Source of the DNA: Listeria innocua
GTDB taxonomy: Bacteria > Bacillota > Bacilli > Lactobacillales > Listeriaceae
Reading direction: 5' to 3'
DNA length: 64,000 nucleotides
Assembly: GCF_028596125.1 (NCBI RefSeq)
Contig: NZ_CP117228.1
Coordinates: 1-64,000, forward strand
Position 1 is the first letter of the stretch, and the number at the start of each line of letters is the position of its first letter. The notes beneath the pieces were generated by a model. It did not search any database. It saw nothing but the letters and a program-made list of their open reading frames with translations, and was not told where the DNA came from. The position numbers and the translations under genes were made by a program. Shown one piece after another: positions 8,313-17,128 of the stretch.

Positions 8313-9645
8313 GATTACCGCCGGTATTGTTTTAGCGACGAAATTTATTGTCCCAAACAGTCCATTAAATAAGTCGAAGAAATACTGGTCAAACTATATC
8401 AAATATATTGATCGTGATGAAGCCGTTCGAAACGAGCATTACAAAGAATTTAGCATGATTGGTAATGAAGAAGAGCGTACGGAAGAGGAAAAAGAACGGA
8501 ATAAAAAATATATCGATTATATGGGAAATCCGAAAAAAACATCTGGTTTATTTACAGAAGGAAAACCGAAGTTGACACAAGCTGAAAAGAAAAAATATAA
8601 AGATGCGTTCCAAACTGCAGAAAAAAATAACAGCGTTATGTTCCAGCATGTTATCAGTTTTGATAACGAGTGGTTGGCTAAACAAGGTATTTATGATCCG
8701 AAGATAGGAATGCTTGACGAAAAAAGATTGCAGCAAGTAACTAGTGCGTCGATGAAAAGTTTTTTGCGGAAAGAAGGCATGGAAGGCAGTGCGATTTGGT
8801 TAGCAGCGATCCATAAAAACACAAAACATTTTCATGTGCATATCTCGGTTACTGAACCAACCCCAACACGTAAATTTTATTCCAATAAAAGACGGCCGGA
8901 GTTGGAAAAAGGAACGGACGGGAAGCCAGTAAGAGATGGACGTATGGCACCAGCAACTAGAAGAGCCGTACGTAGTACCGTTTATAGTGAAATAGCACAG
9001 CGAGGAAGCATTTACCAACGGATCGATGATTATGCAAAAGAACAACTTCTTACACCACTTCATGCGTCGAAGGAAGTGATTCGATCACATGAAAATGAGG
9101 CCTTATTTCTTGAGCTACATCAAATGTATAAAAAACATTCTGGTCAGTGGAATTATGGAAATTTAAACAAACATCCAGCAAAAAAAGTTGTAGATCAGAT
9201 CACGACAAATTATTTAACGAAACACCATCCCGAAGAAATGCAAGTATTCCAAAAAGCATGGGAGCATGAAGGTAACTTACAACAAGAAGCCTATGGTAAA
9301 AAAACAGAATTTAATATTCACACTTACTTAGAAAGTAAGGATGAAAAATTATACAAGCAGCTAGGAAATCAAGTGCTACAAGAAGTTAAAAATTATGATA
9401 AGCGTTTCAATCATTCCAAATCAGATCATCATTATTTAGATCAGCAGGGAAATTTAAAAAAGGAAGGGTCTTTAACTCCAAAAGATAAAATTGCCCGTTA
9501 TCGCCGGCGACGGGGGTCGGTGATCTATCAGTTGAAAAAGATGGATTATGAATTAGATAATTCGTACAAAAAATGGAAAAATGATCGCGCATTTGAACAA
9601 CTAGAGCAGGAAATGGAAAGAGAAAAATCAATGGACAGAGAGTAG
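8305..9645 (+). CDS. mobL: MobL/MobP2-family relaxase
   Basis: A 446-aa transfer relaxase that would nick oriT and carry the strand. The metal-binding three-His motif is in KHFHVHISVTEP (residues about 174-185). The N-terminus (AGIVLATKFIVP, then YWSNYIKYIDRDEA) resembles the MOBL families of Enterococcus and Bacillus plasmids; a tyrosine in that block is the probable nucleophile. The last ~60 residues are charged and helical. It is followed within 10 nt by a PemK-like toxin gene. Confidence 0.8.
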   Translation: MSKITAGIVLATKFIVPNSPLNKSKKYWSNYIKYIDRDEAVRNEHYKEFSMIGNEEERTEEEKERNKKYIDYMGNPKKTSGLFTEGKPKLTQAEKKKYKDAFQTAEKNNSVMFQHVISFDNEWLAKQGIYDPKIGMLDEKRLQQVTSASMKSFLRKEGMEGSAIWLAAIHKNTKHFHVHISVTEPTPTRKFYSNKRRPELEKGTDGKPVRDGRMAPATRRAVRSTVYSEIAQRGSIYQRIDDYAKEQLLTPLHASKEVIRSHENEALFLELHQMYKKHSGQWNYGNLNKHPAKKVVDQITTNYLTKHHPEEMQVFQKAWEHEGNLQQEAYGKKTEFNIHTYLESKDEKLYKQLGNQVLQEVKNYDKRFNHSKSDHHYLDQQGNLKKEGSLTPKDKIARYRRRRGSVIYQLKKMDYELDNSYKKWKNDRAFEQLEQEMEREKSMDRE

Positions 9646-9655
9646 GAGATATTGG

Positions 9656-10018
9656 ATGCAAAAAAAATATAAAGCGAACAAGAAAGCACGCTCAAAGCGG
9701 AGAACGTGCTTAATTCAACCGGACGACATTTGTGTGACCACGGTGATGTATCAGGAAGAGACGAACAGGAAAGTTAGACCGGTAGTAGTTTTAAAGATTG
9801 ATAAAGAAAAAGAAATTGCTTGGTGTCATAAAATGACAACAAAGCCTAAGGGAATCCCTTTAAGGAGGTGGATCGAAGAAGGGCTTTTCAAACCAACCTT
9901 TGTGGACATTCGGTTGATTATTCCAGTGAAAATAAAAGGGATGGTTCGGATAGGCGTGCTGCATCCAGAGGATAAAAGCAGCCTAAAATCATGTACAACG
10001 CTTGGGATTACGCTATAA
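9656..10018 (+). CDS. PemK/MazF-like toxin
   Basis: A 120-aa protein with an AGGAGAT site. The core PDDICVTTVMYQEETNRKVRPVVVLKI, AWCHKMTTKPKG and the ending KPTFVDIRLIIPVK..RIGVLHPED fit the PemK/MazF endoribonuclease fold (D-x-x-Y-x-x-G and R-P-V-V strands). No MazE/PemI-type antitoxin precedes it: the upstream gene is the relaxase and the downstream gene is Fic. It is solitary, has a non-classical partner, or belongs to a variant family without RNase activity. Confidence 0.65.
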   Translation: MQKKYKANKKARSKRRTCLIQPDDICVTTVMYQEETNRKVRPVVVLKIDKEKEIAWCHKMTTKPKGIPLRRWIEEGLFKPTFVDIRLIIPVKIKGMVRIGVLHPEDKSSLKSCTTLGITL

Positions 10019-10037
10019 TGAAAAGGAGGTGAGAAGA

Positions 10038-10802
10038 ATGCATACAAACCAACGGTTTCCTAACGAATATTTACAAGATGTATTGGTACGTTTAGCCCAC
10101 CATTCCAGTGCGATTGAAGGGAATACGATATCGCTCGCCGACACGGTATCTATTATCTTGCATAATAAAGTGACGGGGAAAGAAAGTTACGATCTTCGGG
10201 AAATTTATGAAGTGAAAAATCATGAACAAGCCTTTGATTATGTGATGGAAGAGATAGAAGCATTACGACCGATCAGTGTTCCAACAATCAAACAGATCCA
10301 TGCGTATTTAACGGATCGACTGCAGTATGATCATGGCGAGTTCAAAGCGAGTGCCAATGCGATACTTGGTGCAGATTTCCAGACGGCGAGTCCACAAGAG
10401 ACCCCCTTACTCGTGCAACAATGGGTAGATAATGTCAATTACCGTTTAGGAACGCATGAAGAAAGTTTGGAGAAAGAACCATCGAAAGATGATAAGTTAG
10501 AAACTATTCTGGAAAGCCATATTGACTTTGAACGTATCCATCCATTCAGTGATGGAAACGGACGAACAGGACGTATGGTGATGAATTATTTATTGATGGA
10601 AAATGATTTTCCACCATTGATTATCAAGGCAGAAGAAAAGGCGGTCTACATGACGTATCTAGCCAATCAAGATGTTTCGGGCTTCCATACATTTGCGCAA
10701 CAGAAGCTGGCTCAAGAAAAAGAACGGGTAGATCAGTTTAGATCTACGGAAAAAGAACAAATCCAGTTGCCAAAAAAGCAAAAGGATGATTTAGAACGAT
10801 AA
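10038..10802 (+). CDS. Fic-domain protein (AMPylator/NMPylator)
   Basis: A 254-aa Fic protein. The complete catalytic motif HPFSDGNGRTGR is at residues 168-179, and the autoinhibitory helix motif SSAIEGN is at residues 23-29, as in Fic proteins with an N-terminal inhibitory helix. Fic enzymes transfer nucleotide monophosphates to target hydroxyls. The start is the ATG 4 nt after AAGGAGGTGAGA; a longer frame from 10002 lacks a ribosome site. It ends KDDLER and is followed by a small terminator. The target is unknown. Confidence 0.85.
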   Translation: MHTNQRFPNEYLQDVLVRLAHHSSAIEGNTISLADTVSIILHNKVTGKESYDLREIYEVKNHEQAFDYVMEEIEALRPISVPTIKQIHAYLTDRLQYDHGEFKASANAILGADFQTASPQETPLLVQQWVDNVNYRLGTHEESLEKEPSKDDKLETILESHIDFERIHPFSDGNGRTGRMVMNYLLMENDFPPLIIKAEEKAVYMTYLANQDVSGFHTFAQQKLAQEKERVDQFRSTEKEQIQLPKKQKDDLER

Positions 10803-10807
10803 AAGGT

Positions 10808-10832
10808 TCCTTACGTCAGTGAGGAGTTTTTT
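10808..10832 (+). terminator. Terminator after fic
   Basis: TCCTTAC/GTGAGGA hairpin with a GTCA loop followed by a T7 run, 5 nt past the Fic stop codon. Confidence 0.65.
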
Positions 10833-10854
10833 TCAAAAATAATTAGATAGCTAG

Positions 10855-10884
10855 GAACTTCCTAAAAAGGAAGTTCTTTTTTTT
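10855..10884 (+). terminator. Second terminator in fic downstream gap
   Basis: GAACTTCC/GGAAGTTC perfect 8-bp stem with a TAAAAA loop and a T8 run. It separates fic from the next gene. Confidence 0.8.
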
Positions 10885-10915
10885 GTGCCAAATTATAAAA
10901 GGAGTGGTAAATACA

Positions 10916-11446
10916 ATGAAATATGAAGAAGAAAAACATCCATTATTTAACCAAGAAGCATTAGATCAATATGTGGAAGATACTTCCCAATATTATACCG
11001 AAAACATGAAAAATGCGATGCACTTATGGCCCAATGGTAAAATGACAAGTTCCACCTATGAGGGAGTGAGGGGGGACGACCATCAAGTGATTTCCAATTA
11101 CTTTGATAATATCGACATGCCAGAACTGACAAAACTAAAACGAAGTGAGGTAATGAAAGTTGCGGCTGAAGGTGTGGGAGTTTTGATTGTAGTTCCAGAG
11201 ACAGAAAAAATATTGAAAGCGAAAAATCAAGTCCTTACAGATAAACAAATTCAAGTTGTGTGTAAAAATAACTTCGAGTTGGACTACTTCAGTGAAGGTA
11301 TCGTGCTTACAAAAGAAAAAATGGAGGCTTATGGTGTGACGGAAGCACAGATACAAAACCTTGCAGCTAAAAATCAAGCAGCTAAGGAGAATAAAGCCTT
11401 GCAATTAGGAGAGGTAGAAAAAAGTATAGAGGATCTAGAAAGATAA
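10916..11446 (+). CDS. Hypothetical protein (176 aa)
   Basis: Start chosen at the ATG after AAAAGGAGTGGTAAATACA. Soluble, acidic, mostly helical protein; no family recognised. A middle segment (AAEGVGVLIVVPETEKIL) could be a beta-alpha unit. It ends SIEDLER, resembling the Fic tail KDDLER. It is isolated between terminators, so it has its own promoter or relies on read-through. Confidence 0.55.
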   Translation: MKYEEEKHPLFNQEALDQYVEDTSQYYTENMKNAMHLWPNGKMTSSTYEGVRGDDHQVISNYFDNIDMPELTKLKRSEVMKVAAEGVGVLIVVPETEKILKAKNQVLTDKQIQVVCKNNFELDYFSEGIVLTKEKMEAYGVTEAQIQNLAAKNQAAKENKALQLGEVEKSIEDLER

Positions 11447-11452
11447 GAAAAA

Positions 11453-11485
11453 GAACCTCCCTGGTATCGGGGGGGTTCTTTTTTA
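11453..11485 (+). terminator. Bidirectional-type terminator
   Basis: GAACCTCCC paired with GGGGGGTTC, followed by a T6 run. It sits between the convergent 176-aa gene and the regulator gene. Confidence 0.75.
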
Positions 11486-11818
11486 ATTTGGATACAAAGT
11501 TTCAACGGTATCAACCAATATTTTAATTTTCGCGATTTCTTCTTCGCTTCTCAAATTTAGGGATAGTAACCATTGCTTTAGGGACAAATCGTTCCATACT
11601 TTGTCTTCCTGAACATAACCGACTAATTCATCTATCGATAGATGGAAGTAAGTGGCAAGACGGATCAGCTTTTCAATATCTGGTTTTGTTTCACCACTCA
11701 TGTAGTAAGCGACGGTTCGTGTTTGAACGTTTAATAATTCAGCAATTTGATGATTTTTGAGACCATGTTCTTTTTTTAATCTCGAAAGATTTTCAGCAAA
11801 TTGGTGTTGAATAGTCAT
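11483..11818 (-). CDS. XRE-family HTH regulator
   Basis: A 111-aa Cro/CI-type protein. The HTH is at residues about 10-60 (LKKEHGLKNHQIAELLNVQTRTVAYYMSG). The start has a GGAGGGAGCACC ribosome site. It is divergent from the membrane-protein and methylase operon, so it may control the 11.8-12.0 kb intergenic promoter. Confidence 0.8.
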   Translation of the reverse strand: MTIQHQFAENLSRLKKEHGLKNHQIAELLNVQTRTVAYYMSGETKPDIEKLIRLATYFHLSIDELVGYVQEDKVWNDLSLKQWLLSLNLRSEEEIAKIKILVDTVETLYPN

Positions 11819-11913
11819 GGTGCTCCCTCCTTTATTTAACGTTTTAAGTATAACAAAAATTTCTAAAAAGAAAAGATATTTCCTTATTCTATAAAAAAGA
11901 ATGTAATTATCAC

Positions 11914-11942
11914 TTGAAAATGAAATAAAATAAGTATATTAT
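11914..11942 (+). promoter_or_regulatory. Promoter of the 12-kb operon
   Basis: TTGAAA, 17-bp spacer, TATTAT, followed by the GGAAAAGGAGTG ribosome site of the gene at 11992. It lies in the divergent gap next to the HTH regulator. Confidence 0.6.
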
Positions 11943-11991
11943 GAATTTAAGAAATATAATTTCCTTTTTATAGGAAAAGGAGTGAAGACAA

Positions 11992-12390
11992 ATGTCTATC
12001 ATACAAGGATTTTTAGATATATGTGATCGGATCGCTTACTTCTTTGGAGAATTAGTTAGTATCATTGTTACAAGCATTTTACTTGTGATTGAAAACGTAT
12101 TTACTGCTTTATATCATGCGTATCAAGCAAGCGGTCAGATGAAATGGGCATGGTGGACGGTTATGACTATATTAGCTTGTATGATTGTCGTATTTATCAT
12201 TCGCTATTTTATTATTGTCGCAGTAGCTACGCTGTTTTTGGTCCCTTTAATGGCTTTTTTTGTCAAAGCCTTTTTGACAATCGTTGTAGCTACCTTTCTA
12301 CTTACGATTGTTTTTATTATCATTTATAAAGGCAAAACGAGCATTTCAAAATGGATGAGAGCAAGAAGGAGTCAGCAAGAAGGAGCATAA
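11992..12390 (+). CDS. Small integral membrane protein, paralogue of the 22.2-kb gene
   Basis: A 132-aa very hydrophobic protein with three or four TM helices and a basic C-terminal tail (KWMRARRSQQ). It shares layout and short matches with the 125-aa protein at 22168 (xxxQGxxxxxD at the N-terminus, a QAS turn, long hydrophobic stretches). It ends 3 nt before the methylase/helicase gene. Function unknown; plasmid maintenance or transfer is possible. Confidence 0.6.
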   Translation: MSIIQGFLDICDRIAYFFGELVSIIVTSILLVIENVFTALYHAYQASGQMKWAWWTVMTILACMIVVFIIRYFIIVAVATLFLVPLMAFFVKAFLTIVVATFLLTIVFIIIYKGKTSISKWMRARRSQQEGA

Positions 12391-12393
12391 GAC

Positions 12394-14646
12394 ATGAACG
12401 AAGAAACTAGAAAAAAGAAAAAAAGACCTTCACTTACCACACTTTACGAAGGAACGATGAAGGAAATTACGAGCAATGAGAACCGTTACATCGAATTTTT
12501 GAATTTCGCCAGCAGGGTGCATAAATATAGCTTTGATGAACAGCTGCTTTTATATGCACAAAAACAAGATGTCCACATGGTAGCGACATTTGATATTTGG
12601 AAAAAGCTTGGTCGGTTTGTGAAACACGGATCTACTGCAGCGCTTCTATTTGATTACACGACACAACAAAGAAAGTATGTCTTTGATATATCCGAAACAG
12701 GCGGAGAACCCCTTCAGGTATTTGATTGGCAGTTACTTGATAATGACAAAAATGATTTACTTCGATATTGGAACACATATGAAAAACAGAGTGGTACGCT
12801 TGTCAATTGGGAAGATGGCATTCACGCAAAAATAGCTTCCTATCAAAAACCAATAGGTGATCAGATTCATCCGTTTTTTGTAAAAGATATTGAAGTGGTT
12901 GCAGCGTATATCATCTATCAACGAAAAAATACACTAATACCAGAGGATTTACTACTAGATGTACAGAGCGTTTTACAGATTGGGAAAAGAGATAATACGT
13001 TACTGGAGATACAACATTTTGCCAATTTAACCGCAAAGGAATTTTTACAAGATGTGGAACGCATTTTAAATAATGAACTGAAAAAAGAGAGGGTGCTTTA
13101 CCATGACAGAATCAAATTTGAAGATGAGTTATCGCGAAGAGAATGGCAACCTGCTTCCAGAGATAGAAACGTCAGAAGAAATGATGTCGATTGGAAAGAT
13201 CGGGAAGCTGATCCAATTGAAATGGGAGAAAGAAAAATCGCTTCAAGTGATGAAATGGAAGTTAAACGGAAATTATCTTCAGGAAGTGAAACGAATGGAA
13301 ATTCAAGTGCAAGACAAGATCAACCAGTATTACGAGAAACTCGTGACGAAAGAAAGCTTACCGCCCGAGATGGAACCATTAGCGAGAGCGAAGCGTCTGA
13401 AATCGCTTCGGATGCAAGCAGAGGAGATCATTCTGAACCAACTATAGTAGAAGAAGTAAAAGAATCTGAGCGACCAGGTTCTTTTTTTATGCCTGTCAGT
13501 GAGCGAGGAGAACAAGTCGATTTATTTGCAGAAGAAACAAACTACATGGAAGATCCAGGAATTTCTTATTTAGATGATAATGAGGAAGAATCGGTAGAGA
13601 ACTTTCGCTTTGCGGATACATTCACCTTTCCAAGCGGTCCAAAAGCTAAATTTCAAGCGAATATTGCAGCCATTCGCTTGCTGCATCGATTAGAAACGGA
13701 GAATCGGTTCGCTAATAGCGAAGAACGCAATATATTAGCGCAATACTCCGGTTGGGGTGGACTTGCGGATGCTTTTGATGAAAACAAGCTAGCGTTTCAA
13801 AAAGAATATCTCGAACTGAAGGAGTTACTAACACCTGAAGAATATCAAGCAGCATTTGAAGGAACTTTAACGACCTACTATACAGAACCTGCTTTGATCG
13901 ATCGCATGTACCAAGTTCTTCAAGGCCTAAATGTAGAACCCGAAAAAATTTTGGAACCATCGATGGGGATAGGTCACTTCTTTGGTCGGTTGCCTAAGGT
14001 CTATCAAACTGCTTCTTTAACTGGTGTGGAAATTGATAAGTTATCCGGTAGAATAGCAAAAAAATTATACCCGAAAGCAGCTATTCAATTAAAAGGCTTT
14101 GAAGAAATGAATAGCCAATCTAATACCTTTGATATTGCGATTGGGAATATTCCTTTTAATGACTTTAATGTGACCGATAAATCCAAACGATATCCGCATA
14201 AATTGATCCATGATTATTTCTTTGAGAAAAGTTTAGATCTCGTCAAGCCAGGAGGATACATTCTTTTTGTTACCAGCAAAGGAACAATGGATAAGAAAGA
14301 TAGTCGAGCGCGCCATTATTTAGCGCAACGAGCTGATTTAATAAGTGCGGTAAGGTTACCAAATACAGCATTTTCCGGATTGGGTGGGACAAAAGCAACC
14401 ACTGATATCCTGCTTCTTCAAAAGCTAGAAAAAGAACGATCTGTGGTGGAAGATATTCCAGAATGGGTGCAAACAACAGGATTTCAAGATAGTCAAGGAA
14501 GAATTAACACGTATTTTTACAATCATCCAGAAAAAGTCTTAGGGGAATTGAAGCTATCTGGCATGTATGGTGGATAAAAGGTCATTGAATGTGTGCCAAA
14601 AGCGAACCAAGATTGGTTGGTCGAATTAGATAAATGGGCAGTAAGC
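12394..14646 (+). pseudogene. Large DNA methylase/helicase protein, truncated by stop and IS21
   Basis: The N-terminal 727 aa of the very large methylase-plus-helicase proteins of conjugative plasmids. The N-terminus (RYIEFLNFASRVHKYSFDEQ) resembles the ArdC/LtrC-type domain. A class I methyltransferase follows with motif I ILEPSMGIGHF (about 520) and GNIPFNDF (about 584, NPPF-type). After GMYGG comes an in-frame TAA, but coding-like sequence continues in frame (VIECVPKANQDWLVELDKW) until IS21 copy 2 at 14647. The helicase half is absent, so the methylase part may survive but the gene is broken. Confidence 0.7.
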
Positions 14647-14748
14647 TGTAAAGGGCCATATTAAAATGTAGGAAAAGGGCCATCAAAAATGTAGGTACAT
14701 GACAAATCTGATATTCTTTTTCATGAAACTATCCAAGGAGAGTGAATC

Positions 14749-15975
14749 ATGAGAAAAGATGTCTTAGAAGGAGTGTTACGACACATTATGAATGAAATTC
14801 ATCCTAATTTCGCAGCCCTTGCCAAACAATATAATTGTGATTATCGAACGGTTAAACGCTATTATGAAGCTGGATTGACGGGGGATTTAGATAAGCTTAG
14901 AGAGAGAAAACCTTCGGTCCCTCCTTTGCTTCATGGTTTTGAAGAAATTATTCGTGATAAATTAGAATTAAATTGTTCGGCAGCTTCTATCTTTTATTTC
15001 TTAGGTAAAAAAGGTTATAAAGGGAGTTATACAACGATTAAACGTTATTGTCGTAAATACCGGGAAGAAAAAGTACAAAAAGCAACGATTCGCATTGAGA
15101 CCACACCCGGTCTTTCTGCTCAAGTAGATTGGAAAGAAAACGTTAAAATGGTTAGCCGAGACGGTGAAGTGTTTTATTTCAATATTTTTCTCTATATTCT
15201 TGGTTACTCAAGAATGAAGTACTTAGAGCTCACTTTTGATCGAACACAACCGACGGTTTTTCAGTGTTTAGTCAATGCCTTTGAATATTGCGGAAACGGT
15301 ATTCCTCAAGAAATTTGGTTTGACAATATGAAAACCGTTGTCGACCGTAGTAAGAGTCAATTCACACAAACTGTTTTCAATGAAAAATTCCGGCAATTTG
15401 CGAAAGATGCTGGATTCCATCCGATTGCTTGTCGTCCTTTTAGACCCCAAACAAAAGGGAAAGTGGAAGCATTAGCCCGAACAGTTGAGCGTTTAATGGT
15501 CTTTAATTATGAATTTACAGATGTACAAGAGTTAAAACAGATCATATATGAATTGATGCAAGATCTGAATGGCTCCGTCTCACAAGCCATCCACAACAAA
15601 CCGAGGGTTTTACTAAAGGAAGAGCTTCCCATACTAGCTCCCATCCATCGTTTAGAATTGCTCAGCTATGTTTCTAGAAATAAACGTCTACTGAGAAAGG
15701 TATCGATGGAGTCCATGGTTCAATATCAAAATGCTAAATATTCTGTTCCTGTTAAATATATTGGGAAAGAAGTGACGTTAGATATTCGTAGGGACAATCT
15801 ATTTGTTTGGTATGGGGATAAATGTATTCGAACCCATCCTATAAGTGAAAAAGCGCTTAATTATCAACGCGAAGACTCGCTTGAAATTTTGCGTTCCGAT
15901 GTATTTAAATATTTAGAAGATGAAGAATTAGAGCGATTTGTCGATGATAATTTACATGCATATGACGATCTATAA
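14749..15975 (+). CDS. istA: IstA transposase of IS21 copy 2
   Basis: A 408-aa IS21 transposase, identical to copy 1 except for one visible residue. HTH near residues 15-40; DDE-type core with AQVDWKE, WFDNMK and GKVEAL. Its stop codon overlaps the istB ribosome-binding site (TATAAGGAGG), giving the coupled istAB arrangement. Confidence 0.92.
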   Translation: MRKDVLEGVLRHIMNEIHPNFAALAKQYNCDYRTVKRYYEAGLTGDLDKLRERKPSVPPLLHGFEEIIRDKLELNCSAASIFYFLGKKGYKGSYTTIKRYCRKYREEKVQKATIRIETTPGLSAQVDWKENVKMVSRDGEVFYFNIFLYILGYSRMKYLELTFDRTQPTVFQCLVNAFEYCGNGIPQEIWFDNMKTVVDRSKSQFTQTVFNEKFRQFAKDAGFHPIACRPFRPQTKGKVEALARTVERLMVFNYEFTDVQELKQIIYELMQDLNGSVSQAIHNKPRVLLKEELPILAPIHRLELLSYVSRNKRLLRKVSMESMVQYQNAKYSVPVKYIGKEVTLDIRRDNLFVWYGDKCIRTHPISEKALNYQREDSLEILRSDVFKYLEDEELERFVDDNLHAYDDL

Positions 15976-15985
15976 GGAGGAAATG

Positions 15986-16741
15986 ATGTCCCATTACCAT
16001 CAATTGTTAAATCAACTAAACGAATTGAATTTATCTTGCATGAAAGAAAATCTACCTGCCCATTTAGATGAGGTTGCCAAAAGTGATAAATCGCTTGTAG
16101 ACTCTTTATTCGAGCTCACCCAACAAGAAATTAGTTATCGTAAAAAAGAAAGTCAAAAAAAGGTATTAAAGCGTGCAATGTTCCCCTACCACAAACGACT
16201 CCATGATTTCAATTTTGATTTTCAACCAAGGATAAAAAAGAAGGAAATGCAGGATTTATTAACATTACGCTTTTTAGACACATATGACAATATTCTCTTT
16301 ATTGGAAATAGTGGTGTTGGAAAGACCCATTTAGCCGTTTCAATTGGATTAGAATGTATCGATCGTGGTTTAAGTTGTTTGTTCATTACGAGCACTGAAT
16401 TAGTGAATCGTTTGATCCGCGCTCACAAGCGCGGAACTAGCGAAACGATGCTAAAAAAATATTCGGGTTATTCGGTGTTGATTATCGACGAAGTCGGCTA
16501 TTTACCTTTCTCCAAAGAAGGTTCCAACTTACTTTTTCAGCTGATTAATATGCGGTATGAAAGAAAATCTACGATTGTTACAACCAATATCCCACTATCC
16601 CAGTGGTCCGAAATATTTGGAAACAAGAAGCTTACCAACGCGCTACTGGACCGGTTGGTCCATCACTCTAAATTGATCCAAATTACGGGGCCCTCTTATA
16701 GAATGAAGAGTTATAGCGAAAACAAAGAGGTGAAATCGTAA
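15986..16741 (+). CDS. istB: IstB helper ATPase of IS21 copy 2
   Basis: A 251-aa AAA+ ATPase with Walker A FIGNSGVGKTHLAVS, Walker B VLIIDEVGYLPF and sensor TTNIPLSQW. Start chosen at the ATG of MSHYHQLL, 5 nt after AAGGAGG; the longer frame from 15938 lies inside istA. This copy is intact, unlike copy 1, and could serve both elements. Confidence 0.9.
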   Translation: MSHYHQLLNQLNELNLSCMKENLPAHLDEVAKSDKSLVDSLFELTQQEISYRKKESQKKVLKRAMFPYHKRLHDFNFDFQPRIKKKEMQDLLTLRFLDTYDNILFIGNSGVGKTHLAVSIGLECIDRGLSCLFITSTELVNRLIRAHKRGTSETMLKKYSGYSVLIIDEVGYLPFSKEGSNLLFQLINMRYERKSTIVTTNIPLSQWSEIFGNKKLTNALLDRLVHHSKLIQITGPSYRMKSYSENKEVKS

Positions 16742-16818
16742 AAACGTTTAAACGATTTTCACCTACATTTTCAGTGGCCTAAAACCAACATTTTAATATG
16801 GCCCTTGACACTATAGCC

Positions 16819-17112
16819 TTATTGTTTGATATTTGCATCTTCATTATGATTATCTTTTATCTGTGTCTTTAATTCATCCAAAAACCTTACTCCTTCATTG
16901 GTTTTCGTATATCGTACACTGCTCCCATACTTTATTCTTTTTACATATCCTAGATATTCAAGTGTATAAACCGCTTTTAACAACTCTGATTTCGTGAAGC
17001 GATTGGCGCCTTCAACGTCAATAATCATTTTACTAAGTTCCCAAGTCGTTGCATTTTCACTTTCGCAAGTTAGTAACACTTGCAACATAATTTCCTTTGA
17101 TAATTTTTCCAT
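16819..17112 (-). CDS. Small winged-helix-like protein
   Basis: About 97 aa from MEKLSKEIM (start 17 nt after the antiporter stop). The pattern TWELSKMIIDVEGANRFTKSELLKAVYTLEYLGYVKRIKYGSSVRYTKTNEG fits a winged helix: recognition helix plus beta-hairpin wing. Its place in the antiporter operon suggests a regulator, but no target operator is identified. Confidence 0.55.
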   Translation of the reverse strand: MEKLSKEIMLQVLLTCESENATTWELSKMIIDVEGANRFTKSELLKAVYTLEYLGYVKRIKYGSSVRYTKTNEGVRFLDELKTQIKDNHNEDANIKQ

Positions 17113-17128
17113 ATCCCTCAAATACTCC

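Larger units (their letters stand above)
14647..16810 (+). mobile_element. IS21-family element, copy 2 (intact)
   Basis: 2164 bp, in the orientation opposite to copy 1, with the same terminal and subterminal repeats (GGGCCATATTAAAATGT at both ends). Left flank GCAGTAAGC and right flank CTATAGCC do not form a target duplication, so it marks a rearrangement joint between the methylase gene and the fluoride-type module. Confidence 0.9.

Noticed and set aside
13103..13447. 114-aa plus-strand ORF inside the methylase gene
   Set aside because: It is in another frame of a clearly conserved coding region, with low-complexity composition; a shadow.
3309..16810. Simple inversion between the two IS21 copies explaining absent target duplications
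   Set aside because: Flipping the interval does not create matching flanks on either copy, so a single inversion is not enough.
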